From Comamonadaceae bacterium (GTDB lineage Bacteria > Pseudomonadota > Gammaproteobacteria > Burkholderiales > Burkholderiaceae_C), in contig CANJQN010000050.1 of assembly GCA_947476465.1 (NCBI GenBank), forward strand, positions 1-33,472: 33,472 nucleotides of DNA. Reading direction: 5' to 3'. Both the position numbers and the translations under genes were made by a program. Numbering within the stretch: the first letter of the stretch is position 1; every line of letters begins with the position of its first letter. The notes beneath the pieces are model-generated. The model saw only the letters and a list, made by a program, of their open reading frames with translations. It was not told where the DNA came from and searched no databases. Shown one piece after another: positions 8,492-16,829 of this stretch.

Positions 8492-9577
8492 TCAAAAGCG
8501 GTCGCGTCCGGCCACGCGGGCGAGCACACGCAGGTCGGGGCCGATCGGGGTGATGGCGCCGAATTCAAGCTGTACGCCCGCGGCCAGTTCGTCCAGCGGG
8601 CCGATGGCCGCCATGCCGCGCCCGGGGCCGAGCAGACGTGGGGCCAGGTACACGATCAATTCGTCCAGCAGGCCTTCCCGCAGCAGCGAGCCATTGAGCT
8701 TGTGGCCGGCTTCCACGTGCAGGTCGTTGACCTCGCGCTGGCCCAGGTCGTGCAGCAGCGCGGCCAGGTCGACCTTGCCACCCGGGCCGGGCAGGGCGAT
8801 CACGGTGGCGCCGGCGGCCTCCAGGGTGGCGCGGCGCGCGGTGTCGGCTTCGGCGCAGTACACGAGCAGCGGCCGTCCGGGCTGGAAAAGATTGGCGCCA
8901 GGGTTGAGCGCGAGCTGGCTGTCCACCAGCACTGCGATCGGCTGACGAGGGGTGTCGAACAGGCGCACGTCCATTCGCGGATCGTCTTCTTGCACGGTGC
9001 CGATACCCGTGAGCACCGCGCCGGCCCGGGCGCGCCAGGCGTGGCCGTCGGCGCGGGCCGCCTCGGAGGTGATCCACTGGCTGCGGCCGTTGTGAAGGGC
9101 GGTGGTGCCATCCAGCGAAGCGGCGACCTTCATGCGCACCCAGGGCGTGCCGCGCAGCATGCGGCTGAAAAACCCCAGGTTGATCTCGCGCGCCTGTGCC
9201 GCGCCCGGCCCGACCTCGACCGCGATCCCGGCGGCGCGCAGCCGCTCGAAACCCTGGCCGGCCACGCGTGGATTGGGGTCGCCCAGCGATGCAATGACCT
9301 TGCCAACGCCGGCGGCCACCAGGGCGTCGCAGCAGGGGCCGGTGCGGCCCTGGTGCGCGCAGGGCTCCAGCGTCACATGGACGGTGGCGCCGCGCACGTG
9401 GTGGCCACGGGCGGCAGCGTCGCGCAAGGCCATGACCTCGCCATGCGCGCCGCCGCCGGGCTGGGTATGGCCTTCGCCCAGCACCCGGCCCTCCCCGTCT
9501 GTGATGACGCAGCCGACGCTGGGGTTGGGGCAGGTGCGGTGGGCGAACGAGCGGGCCAGCGCCAGCGCGCGGTCCAT
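8492..9577 (-). CDS. ribD: Bifunctional riboflavin deaminase/reductase RibD
   Basis: RibD performs two successive steps of riboflavin synthesis, deaminating and then reducing the pyrimidine. The 361-residue product has an N-terminal zinc deaminase domain (1 to about 145) with H45 and catalytic E47 in the HGE motif (most relatives have HAE), and cysteine ligands C73 and C82. A DHFR-like reductase domain follows (about 148-361), beginning at RMKVAASLDG. ATG 9577 fits the family N-terminus (MDRALALAR). A longer frame reaches 9928 but runs antisense into fimT. It is the first gene of the rib-tol run. Confidence 0.94.
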   Translation of the reverse strand: MDRALALARSFAHRTCPNPSVGCVITDGEGRVLGEGHTQPGGGAHGEVMALRDAAARGHHVRGATVHVTLEPCAHQGRTGPCCDALVAAGVGKVIASLGDPNPRVAGQGFERLRAAGIAVEVGPGAAQAREINLGFFSRMLRGTPWVRMKVAASLDGTTALHNGRSQWITSEAARADGHAWRARAGAVLTGIGTVQEDDPRMDVRLFDTPRQPIAVLVDSQLALNPGANLFQPGRPLLVYCAEADTARRATLEAAGATVIALPGPGGKVDLAALLHDLGQREVNDLHVEAGHKLNGSLLREGLLDELIVYLAPRLLGPGRGMAAIGPLDELAAGVQLEFGAITPIGPDLRVLARVAGRDRF

Positions 9578-9652
9578 GGCCGCCAACCCCGTGCTGTGGC
9601 CGGAAAACTCATCCGTAGGTATTACGAAAGGACTCAAGGTTAAACTTAATGG

Positions 9653-10207
9653 ATGCGAAAGAATGAAGGTGTGACCCTGATCGAGCTGCTGGTGGTGCTG
9701 GTTGTCCTGGCGATTCTGATCCGGCTGGCGGCGCCGGACCTGCGCAGCCTCCTGGTGCGCTGGGCGGCCGATACCGCGGCGGCTTCGCTGGCGGATGACT
9801 TTCGATACGCCCGCTCCGAAGCCATCAAGCGCAACGATTTTGTCACCATCTGCCGCTCGGCCGATGGTAAGTCCTGCGCCGGGCAGGCCGGCAGCTGGCA
9901 CACCGGCTGGCTGGTGTTCGTCGACCACGATTCCGACGGCGCGGTGGACACCACCGCCTCAAGCTCCGCGCCACCGGACGAGATCCTGCGGGTGCAGCAG
10001 AGCTTGTCCTGGATCGACGCGATGTTGCCGCTGACCGGGAACCCCGAAAAACAGTTCAAGTTTCGCCCTAACGGGCTGGCGCCGGGCTACCTGGGCAACC
10101 TGGTCGTGACCGCCAGCGCCAGTGTGCCCGGCGGCACGGTGCTGCTGTGCGTGTCGGCCACCGGCCGCATCCAGCCACGGCCCGGGCAGGTGGCATGCGC
10201 ATCATGA
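9653..10207 (+). CDS. fimT: Type IV pilus minor pilin FimT/FimU (GspH family)
   Basis: A minor pilin that helps prime pilus assembly. The 184-residue product has a short leader ending in Gly6, then V7-T-L-I-E11; Glu at mature position 5 and the following hydrophobic helix are the prepilin peptidase signature. The rest resembles the GspH/FimT globular domain, with a phenylalanine- and glycine-containing strand near 140-150. Start ATG 9653; an out-of-frame ATG lies four bases upstream. It opens the pilin operon, transcribed away from ribD with a 75-bp divergent promoter region. Its stop overlaps pilV (ATGA). Confidence 0.88.
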   Translation: MRKNEGVTLIELLVVLVVLAILIRLAAPDLRSLLVRWAADTAAASLADDFRYARSEAIKRNDFVTICRSADGKSCAGQAGSWHTGWLVFVDHDSDGAVDTTASSSAPPDEILRVQQSLSWIDAMLPLTGNPEKQFKFRPNGLAPGYLGNLVVTASASVPGGTVLLCVSATGRIQPRPGQVACAS

Positions 10208-10785
10208 CGCGGCGGGGCGTTCGTCCACAGCGTGCGCGCGGCGTGACCCTCATCGAGGTGCTGGTGGCCATCGTGATCACCAGCTTGGGTGTGCTGACCC
10301 TGGCGGGCACGCAGGTGACGGCCCTGCGCCAGGCCAAGCAGAGCCAGAACCGTGCGGTGGCCGTGCTGCTGGCCGGCGACCTGGCCGAGCGCATGCGCGC
10401 CAACCGTGCGGTGGCCGGGACGGCCGCCGCGTATGCGTACCAGGTCGGCTACGTCACCCAGGCGGGCCCGACGAGCCAAGCGCCCACCGTTCCCACGCCG
10501 GCCTGCGACACCGCCGCCGACAACTGCAGCGCCGCCCAAATGGCCGCGGCCGACCTGTACGGCTGGCGCCTGGCCGCTCGCGACCTGCTGCCCGGCGGCG
10601 CCGTGTACCTGCTGCCCGACCCCAACACGGGCGATGCGGTCGACCTCTGGGTGGCCTGGAACGAGCCGGCCGTGCTGTCGCAAGACGAAGTCTCCCGCAC
10701 CTCGGGCAGCATGGAATGCCCGTCCGGCCTGTCCGCCGCGGCCACGCCCACGGTGCGCTGCCTGTTCCTGCGGGTGCAGCTATGA
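10204..10785 (+). CDS. pilV: Type IV pilus minor pilin PilV
   Basis: A minor pilin of the PilV family, 193 residues. The leader ends RARG13, followed by V14-T-L-I-E18 and a hydrophobic helix; the ALRQAKQSQNRAVAVLLAGDLAERMRANR segment is typical for PilV. The ATG at 10204 overlaps the fimT stop. An in-frame ATG at 10195 would add three residues. An AGGTGG ribosome site lies about ten bases before 10204. The stop overlaps pilW (ATGA). It probably forms a tip complex with PilW, PilX, FimT and PilY1. Confidence 0.88.
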   Translation: MTRRGVRPQRARGVTLIEVLVAIVITSLGVLTLAGTQVTALRQAKQSQNRAVAVLLAGDLAERMRANRAVAGTAAAYAYQVGYVTQAGPTSQAPTVPTPACDTAADNCSAAQMAAADLYGWRLAARDLLPGGAVYLLPDPNTGDAVDLWVAWNEPAVLSQDEVSRTSGSMECPSGLSAAATPTVRCLFLRVQL

Positions 10786-11666
10786 GGCCCGCATTCACGG
10801 GGCGGCGCCAGGGGGCTCGCGCGGAACGCGGCCTGTCCCTGGTGGAGTTCATGGTGAGCCTGTTCATCGGCCTGATGGTCACCGGCGCGGTAGCGTCGGT
10901 CTACGTGGGCAGCGCCCGCGCCGGGCGCCAGCTCAAGGCCATGGCCCAGATCACCGAAGAGGCCCAACTGGCCCTGGCCTTGCTGCGGCGCGACCTGCAA
11001 CTGGCCGGCAGTGCCGAGCCCACCGGCGTTGTCGCATCCACCCAGCGCTTCGCCGCGCCGGCGGCACCGCGCGTGGTGTTCGGCTGCGAGCAGGGCTTTA
11101 CCAGCGCGGTGGTCGCGGTGGGCACGGCTGCTTGCGCCGCCGCGACTTCGGGCACGCCGGCCATCGAGGTCACCTTCGAAGCCACGGCCGACAACACGGT
11201 CGGGGCGTACCGGAGCGCCGACCCAACCGATTGCGTGGGAACGGCCATCACCGGCAATAGCGTCACCAGCAAGCGCTACTTCACCAGCCACCGCTACTAC
11301 GTGGACCAGGGGCCGTCCGGACGCAACGAGCTGTATTGCGGCAGCGCCGTCTCGATCACCCCCAAGGCGCTGGCCGAGAGCGTGGAGGCGATCGCGCTGC
11401 GCTATGGCGAGGCCAACGGCTGGTCAACCTCAGACCCGAGCACCCACCGGCCGGTGCGCTACGTGCCGGCCTCGGCGGTGGCCGACTGGTCCAACGTGGT
11501 GGCGGTGCGGGTGTGCCTGCTGATGCGAAGCGGCTTTCCCGTCTTCACCACCGAAGACGTCGCCAGCTATCGCGACTGTTCGGGCACCGTCCAGACGGCG
11601 ACCAATCGGCACCTGTACAAGGCCTTTTTCACGACGGTGGCCATCCGCAACAAGGGGGCGGTGTGA
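10782..11666 (+). CDS. pilW: Type IV pilus minor pilin PilW
   Basis: A PilW-family minor pilin of 294 residues. The leader ends at G17, then L18-S-L-V-E22 and a hydrophobic helix to about residue 43; Glu at mature position 5 is present. The globular region is long and contains several cysteines, consistent with disulfide-stabilised secreted pilins. The start at 10782 is fixed by the ATGA overlap with pilV and by the conserved type III leader; a longer frame upstream is antisense noise. Its 3' end overlaps pilX as GTGA. Confidence 0.88.
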   Translation: MRPAFTGRRQGARAERGLSLVEFMVSLFIGLMVTGAVASVYVGSARAGRQLKAMAQITEEAQLALALLRRDLQLAGSAEPTGVVASTQRFAAPAAPRVVFGCEQGFTSAVVAVGTAACAAATSGTPAIEVTFEATADNTVGAYRSADPTDCVGTAITGNSVTSKRYFTSHRYYVDQGPSGRNELYCGSAVSITPKALAESVEAIALRYGEANGWSTSDPSTHRPVRYVPASAVADWSNVVAVRVCLLMRSGFPVFTTEDVASYRDCSGTVQTATNRHLYKAFFTTVAIRNKGAV

Positions 11667-12220
11667 GGCGCCTTCAGGCTCGCGTGCCGTGGCCAACTCG
11701 CCGTGCCCATCGCGGCATCGTGCTCATCATCACACTGCTGCTGCTGGTGGTGATCGGCCTGACGGCGGCTTACGCCATGCGCAGCGCCGGCTCGGGGGAG
11801 AAGCTGGCCAACAACCTGCGGCTGGAGGTGCTGGCGCAGCAATACGCCGAGGCGGCGTTGCGCTATTGCGAGTCGCAGATGACGCTGGTGCCGGCCGACC
11901 GGATCGGGGCGCTGCGCAACATCGAGACGATGACCGCCGTACCGGTCGGTTCGGCTGCGTGGCGCGCGGTTGCCACCTGGGTCCCGGCCAGCAGCGCGGT
12001 CAAGGTGCCGACGGCCCGGCTCGGCAACATCGGCAAAAGCACCTTCACGCCGTCAGCGCCGCCGGAATGCCTGGTCGAGAAAGTGGTGCTGGCCGTCGGT
12101 GAAGAGGCCTGGTTGGTCACCGCCCGAGGGTTCAGCCCGGGCTACGCCGCGCACGCGGCCACCGGCGCCACGATGGCTGGTTCGGTGGTGTGGCTGCAAT
12201 CGACCCTCGCACTCAACTGA
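11663..12220 (+). CDS. pilX: Type IV pilus minor pilin PilX
   Basis: A PilX-type minor pilin of 185 residues. The GTG start at 11663 overlaps the pilW stop and has a strong AAGGGGG ribosome site. The leader ends at G18, but the mature helix reads I-V-L-I-I, so position 5 is Ile instead of Glu. Loss of Glu5 is known for PilX/GspK-like tip pilins, which can cap the fibre. The conserved MRSAGSGEKLANNLR segment follows the helix. It sits between pilW and pilY1, as in Pseudomonas. Confidence 0.85.
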   Translation: MRRLQARVPWPTRRAHRGIVLIITLLLLVVIGLTAAYAMRSAGSGEKLANNLRLEVLAQQYAEAALRYCESQMTLVPADRIGALRNIETMTAVPVGSAAWRAVATWVPASSAVKVPTARLGNIGKSTFTPSAPPECLVEKVVLAVGEEAWLVTARGFSPGYAAHAATGATMAGSVVWLQSTLALN

Positions 12221-12228
12221 AGCGGCAG

Positions 12229-15200
12229 ATGTTCATGACCCACCCGATTTCCTTGCCGACCCGCGGACGGCCGTGGCTCGCATGGCTGTTATGTTGGGTC
12301 TGCGCGGCCGCGCCCGCGCAGCAGCCGGCGCCCGCCCAACAGCCGCTGCTCAGCCGCAACGCGGGCCAGGTGGCGCCGCTGGTGCTGCTCACCCTGGACG
12401 ACTCCGGCTCGATGAGAAGCCAGTTCCTGCCCGATGGCCGGGTGCGTCTGGGCAGCTACAGCGTGCCCATGCCCAATGTCATGAGGGGCGGGCCCTACAC
12501 CACCAACTACCCGCGCTTCCAGCCCGCGGACGACGGACCCAGCGACCCCTTGATCGCCGGCGTGCCAGGCTCCGACAATTGGCGCCAGTCGTTCCTGCGC
12601 TCTCCTGACACCAACTGGCAGTACTACAACCCCGAGCAGCGCTACCGGCCCTGGATCAAATCCGATGGCACGCGCTATCCCGAGGCGGTGCCCAGCCGCG
12701 CAATTCGCGACCCTGAAGGCGTGCCCTCCGGCAGCGTGGACCTCACCTTGGTCACCGAGCGGATGCAGACCCACTGGTGCTACGGACCGACGCCCGGCAG
12801 GGGCCGGGGCAACGGAAATGGCAACGGAAATGGCAATGGCAATGGCAATGGCAATGGGAACAGTGACAGTCTGTGCACCGGCGAGCCTCAGGCCTTCGAT
12901 GCCGGGCTTTACTACCGGCTGAAAAAGGACGCCAAGGGCGCCTGGCTGAACCCACAGGCGGACACCAGCTACGCGGAGTTCAGCGTCAACCGGCCCGGCG
13001 CCTTTCGCCGGTACCCGACGCGCACAGACTGCGCCGGCGCCAGCTGCACGCAGGCCGAAGAGCGCCAGAATTTCGCCAATTGGTTCGTCTACCATCGCAG
13101 CCGGCTGCTGGCGGCCAAGGCCGGTGTCGGTCAGGCCCTGTATGAAGCCAGTGGGCCAATGCGCCTGGGCTGGGGGAGCATCAACAAGGGCCGGACCGTG
13201 GTGGACGGACAGTCGCTTGCCGTGCTCAAGGCCGGCGTGCGTGACTACACCGCCACCCGCAAGGGCGACGCTCTGCGCTGGCTGTATGGCCTCAGGCCCG
13301 GCGGTGGAACGCCCCTGCGTGAGGCCGTCCAGGAGGTCGGCGCCTACCTGCGCTCCACTGGCGCCGGGGGCCCCTGGAGCGACGACCCGGGGGGGGCCAC
13401 GCCAACCCGTCAGGGCCAGTCGTGCCGCCGGGCCTTTCATCTGCTGGTGACTGACGGCGACTGGAGCGGCGCCGGCAATGACGGCACGGCGGCCGCACCA
13501 AATGGCATCGATGTGACGCTCGCCCTCCCGGGCAATTCGGACGGCACGGCCGGCCTGTCGATCCGCTCGGCCAGCGGCCGCAGCTACCAGTACCAACCAG
13601 CGCGCCCCTACCAGGACCAGCGCGGCAACATGCTGGCGGACTTCGCCATGGAGCTCTGGAAGAACGACCTGCAGCCCGACATCGCCAACAACGTCCCACC
13701 CAGCGCCGACAACCCCAGCTTCTGGCAGAACCTCACGCATTTCACCGTGGGATTTGGCGTGGAGGGGCTGCTCGATCGGGTCACTGACTGGCCAGCCTTG
13801 CAGGGCGGCACCAAGGAATGGGTCACCGGCGCGCGGGTGGGGATTGACGCCAAGATCGACGACCTGTGGCACACGGCGGTCAACAGCCGTGGCGAGTATT
13901 TTTCCGCACGCAACGCGACCGACCTCAATGCCTCGCTCACGGCCGCACTGGCTGGCGCGTCGTCGCGCGAGCTGACGGAGGCCGGCGTGGCCACCGCGTC
14001 ATCGGTGCTGGAGGCCAACAACCGCAAGTACGTGCCTAGCTACAAGCCGGGCACCTGGAGCGGCGATGTCGCGGCCCTGCAGCTCGACGCCACTGGGCAG
14101 GCCGGCACGCAACTGTGGTCGGCCCGCAAGCAGCTGCCCGAATGGTCGGCGCGCAGCATCGTCACGTGGGATCCGGGTTGGACCGTTGGCCAGGGCGTAC
14201 CCTTCAACTGGGCGAGCCTCAGTGCGGCGGCGCGGTCGGCCTTCGGCGGCGCCGACGGATCGGCCCTGGTCGACTTTGTGCGCGGTGATCGCAGCCGCGA
14301 GGACGCCGCCACGGGTTACCGGGTCCGTGAGCATGTGCTGGGCGACTTCGTGAACACCACGCCGGTGCTGGCCGGCGGGACAGCGGATGCCGACCTGTAC
14401 AAGCTGCCCGAGATCGGCAAGACGTACAGCGCTTATATCAATGGCACCAAGTCCAGCCGCACCGGCCTGCTATGGGTCGGGGGCAATGACGGCATGCTGC
14501 ATGCCTTTCGAGATGGGCGAGGCGCCTCGCCCCAGGACGGCCGTGAGACCTTCGCCTATGTGCCGCGCGCGGTCTGGGGCAAGCTTTCGGCGCTGGCCGA
14601 GCGCGGCTATGGCGGCGCCGCCAGGCCGCATCAGTACTTCGTCGACGGGCCGCTGCGCGAGGGTGACGTGCACGTGAAGGCGCCGGGCACCGCCGCCGCA
14701 AGCTGGCGCAACTACCTGTTCGGCTCCACGGGTGCGGGCGCACGGGCGGTGTTCGCGCTCGACATCACCGACCCGAACGCACTCGGGCCCGCCAGCATCC
14801 GCTGGGAGATTTCCTCTGACGCCCAGCCCGAGCTCGGCCACGTGCTGTTCCCGATCGAGTCCGGGCCCTTGCCCGATGGCCGCTGGGTGGCCGTGTTCGG
14901 CAACGGCTACGGCAGCGACAGCGGCAAGGCTTCGTTGTTCGTGGTCGATGTGCTCAGCGGCGCGGTGTCGCGCGTGCCAGTGGCGCAGACCACGGCCGCC
15001 AACGGCCTGGGCGGCGTGACGGCCCTGCGCAATGCCTCGGGTCAGATCGTGCGCCTGTATGCCGGGGACCTGGCCGGCCAGCTCTGGCGCTTCGACTATG
15101 ACGCCGCCGCCGGCGCTGCGGGCTTCAAGGTGGGTCTGGGCGGCAAGCCCCTGTTCACCGCGCCAGTGGGCCAGGCCATCCTCCAGCCGCCGGCGGTGTT

Positions 15201-15936
15201 CCCCCATGCCGAGTCGGGGCAGGTGGTGGTGTTTGGCACGGGCCGGCTCATTACCGGCGATGACCTCAATTCGGGTGCGATGCAAGGCATCTATGGCGTG
15301 CGCGACACCGAAGCCGGTGCGGCGCAAGCACCGTTCACCCCGGCCGACCTCATGCCCCGTCAGCTCGGCGCTTTCGCTGGTAGTTCGCAGGCGGGCGATC
15401 AGAGTTATCTCACTCTCAGCGGCGACGCGCTGGACTGGAGCGCCAGGCAGGGGTGGCGCATCGACCTCGACCTGACCGGCTTCGCCGGGCTGCGGGTGAT
15501 CTATCCGCCGCAAAAGGCCTCGACCCGGTTCGCGCTGCTCAGCGCGGTGTCACCCGCCGCCAGCGGCCAGACCTGCGACAGCGCCGTGGGCCGTGCCATC
15601 AACCTGCTGATCCCGGTCATGACCGGTGCCACCGCGACCAAGCCGGTGTTCGACACCAATGGCGACGGCATCATCAACACCAGGGATGTTGCTGCGGCTG
15701 GCTACATGAGCAATGCCGACGGTGTCGACGCCATCCTGGTGGGTGGCGTCTCCAAGTCCGATGCCGCACCGGGCACGCCGGGCGACAGCTGCCAGCAGAT
15801 CAGCATCCAGAACACCACCGGGCAGATGGCCGCCTGTGTGCCACTGAGCTCGCCCGATGCGCCCCCCACCACGCCGACCGCCAAGTCCATCAAGGACCGC
15901 ATCTGGCGCCGCATCCTCAACCCTCCGATCCGCTGA
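12229..15936 (+). CDS. pilY1: Type IV pilus tip adhesin/regulator PilY1
   Basis: PilY1 is a large exported protein that supports pilus extension, adhesion and surface sensing. The 1235-residue product has a signal peptide (hydrophobic stretch at about 15-32, then Ala-rich), a von Willebrand A-like region beginning with a metal-site DDSGSM at 57-62, a Gly-Asn repeat at about 194-211, and a C-terminal beta-propeller (about 690-1090) with the family motif GGNDGMLHAF. Near the end, residues 1142-1153 form an EF-hand-like loop (DTNGDGIINTRD), a likely calcium site. Start ATG 12229 follows the pilX stop by 8 bp; ATG 12235 is equally possible. The stop overlaps pilE (TGATG). Confidence 0.92.
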   Translation: MFMTHPISLPTRGRPWLAWLLCWVCAAAPAQQPAPAQQPLLSRNAGQVAPLVLLTLDDSGSMRSQFLPDGRVRLGSYSVPMPNVMRGGPYTTNYPRFQPADDGPSDPLIAGVPGSDNWRQSFLRSPDTNWQYYNPEQRYRPWIKSDGTRYPEAVPSRAIRDPEGVPSGSVDLTLVTERMQTHWCYGPTPGRGRGNGNGNGNGNGNGNGNGNSDSLCTGEPQAFDAGLYYRLKKDAKGAWLNPQADTSYAEFSVNRPGAFRRYPTRTDCAGASCTQAEERQNFANWFVYHRSRLLAAKAGVGQALYEASGPMRLGWGSINKGRTVVDGQSLAVLKAGVRDYTATRKGDALRWLYGLRPGGGTPLREAVQEVGAYLRSTGAGGPWSDDPGGATPTRQGQSCRRAFHLLVTDGDWSGAGNDGTAAAPNGIDVTLALPGNSDGTAGLSIRSASGRSYQYQPARPYQDQRGNMLADFAMELWKNDLQPDIANNVPPSADNPSFWQNLTHFTVGFGVEGLLDRVTDWPALQGGTKEWVTGARVGIDAKIDDLWHTAVNSRGEYFSARNATDLNASLTAALAGASSRELTEAGVATASSVLEANNRKYVPSYKPGTWSGDVAALQLDATGQAGTQLWSARKQLPEWSARSIVTWDPGWTVGQGVPFNWASLSAAARSAFGGADGSALVDFVRGDRSREDAATGYRVREHVLGDFVNTTPVLAGGTADADLYKLPEIGKTYSAYINGTKSSRTGLLWVGGNDGMLHAFRDGRGASPQDGRETFAYVPRAVWGKLSALAERGYGGAARPHQYFVDGPLREGDVHVKAPGTAAASWRNYLFGSTGAGARAVFALDITDPNALGPASIRWEISSDAQPELGHVLFPIESGPLPDGRWVAVFGNGYGSDSGKASLFVVDVLSGAVSRVPVAQTTAANGLGGVTALRNASGQIVRLYAGDLAGQLWRFDYDAAAGAAGFKVGLGGKPLFTAPVGQAILQPPAVFPHAESGQVVVFGTGRLITGDDLNSGAMQGIYGVRDTEAGAAQAPFTPADLMPRQLGAFAGSSQAGDQSYLTLSGDALDWSARQGWRIDLDLTGFAGLRVIYPPQKASTRFALLSAVSPAASGQTCDSAVGRAINLLIPVMTGATATKPVFDTNGDGIINTRDVAAAGYMSNADGVDAILVGGVSKSDAAPGTPGDSCQQISIQNTTGQMAACVPLSSPDAPPTTPTAKSIKDRIWRRILNPPIR
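12808..12861 (+). repeat. Nine-copy hexanucleotide repeat in pilY1
   Basis: Nine consecutive 6-bp units of the form GGNAAY encode nine Gly-Asn dipeptides in the PilY1 N-terminal region. Because the unit is a multiple of three, slippage would change the linker length and not the frame. It is a likely site of length variation between strains. Confidence 0.9.
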
Positions 15937-16358
15937 TGCCACACCATCACAGCCGCGCCAGCGGCTTCACCCTGATCGAAGTCATGGTGGTGATAGTCAT
16001 CGTGGCCATCATTTCCAGCCTGGCCTATCCGGCCTACACCAGCCACATCGTGCGCGCCCGCCGGGCCGACGCCCGCGCGGTGCTGATGGAATCGGCGCAG
16101 TTCCTGGAGCGGCATTACTCGGCCCAGGGCAGCTACGAGGGTGCGGCGCTACCCCTGCGCCTGCAGACCGCGCCAGCGGGCGCCGGCGAGGGTGCGGCTT
16201 ACGCGATCAGCCTGGACACGGCAGCCACCGGCTGGACGCTCACCGCCCAGGTCAGCGCCGCCCGGCCCGACGAAGCCTGCGGCAACCTGGTGCTGACTCA
16301 CACCGGGCAGAAATCCCGTACCGGGGAGGCGATGAGCGAGGCCGCATGCTGGCGGTGA
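15936..16358 (+). CDS. pilE: Type IV pilin PilE
   Basis: A type IV pilin of 140 residues with the canonical G10|F11-T-L-I-E15 processing site and a hydrophobic helix. The segment after the helix (HIVRARRADARAVLMESAQFLERHYSAQGSY) is typical of PilE-like minor pilins. Cysteines C115 and C138 near the C-terminus would form the D-loop disulfide. The ATG overlaps the pilY1 stop. It is the last gene of the operon and converges with nrdR, with only 7 bp between the stops and no visible terminator. Confidence 0.9.
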   Translation: MPHHHSRASGFTLIEVMVVIVIVAIISSLAYPAYTSHIVRARRADARAVLMESAQFLERHYSAQGSYEGAALPLRLQTAPAGAGEGAAYAISLDTAATGWTLTAQVSAARPDEACGNLVLTHTGQKSRTGEAMSEAACWR

Positions 16359-16365
16359 TGGGCGC

Positions 16366-16815
16366 CTAGCGTCGCACCTCGTCGACCAGTGTCTTGAACT
16401 CGTCGATGTCCTCGAAGCTGCGATACACGCTGGCAAAGCGCACATAGGCCACCTTGTCCAGCTTCTTCAGCTCTCGCATCACCAGTTCGCCAATACGCGA
16501 TGACGGCACCTCACGCACGCCCAGGTTCAAGAGCTTTTCCTCGATCCGCTCGACCGCGCTGTCAATCTGTTCGGTGCTGACCGGGCGCTTGCGCAGTGCC
16601 AGGTTGAACGAGGCCAGCAACTTGGCGCGCTCGTATTCGATGCGCCGGCCGTCTTTCTTGACCACCCTCGGAAAATTTACGTCGGGGCGCTCGTAGGTGG
16701 TAAAGCGCTTTTCGCAGCTGGCGCACTGGCGCCGCCGGCGGATGAAATCGCCGTCTTCCGCGACACGCGTCTCCACCACCTGGGTGTCGGCGTTGCTGCA
16801 GAAGGGGCATTTCAT
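16366..16815 (-). CDS. nrdR: Transcriptional repressor NrdR
   Basis: NrdR represses ribonucleotide reductase genes through NrdR boxes, sensing ATP/dATP. The 149-residue product shows the N-terminal zinc ribbon (C3, C6, C31, C34), the RRRRQCASCEKRFTTYE segment and a following ATP-cone domain (about 47-137). The length is exact for the family. It lies 14 bp after glyA, so the two are almost certainly co-transcribed, a frequent arrangement in betaproteobacteria. Confidence 0.97.
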   Translation of the reverse strand: MKCPFCSNADTQVVETRVAEDGDFIRRRRQCASCEKRFTTYERPDVNFPRVVKKDGRRIEYERAKLLASFNLALRKRPVSTEQIDSAVERIEEKLLNLGVREVPSSRIGELVMRELKKLDKVAYVRFASVYRSFEDIDEFKTLVDEVRR

Positions 16816-16829
16816 GGCCGGGTTGCCTT

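Noticed and set aside
12808..12861. Regular repeats as a possible CRISPR array
   Set aside because: Units are 6 bp, contiguous and coding within pilY1; there are no spacers. No CRISPR array is seen in the window.
12289..13872. Minus-strand open frame of 527 codons
   Set aside because: Fully antisense to pilY1, which has clear domains; no family features in the antisense product.
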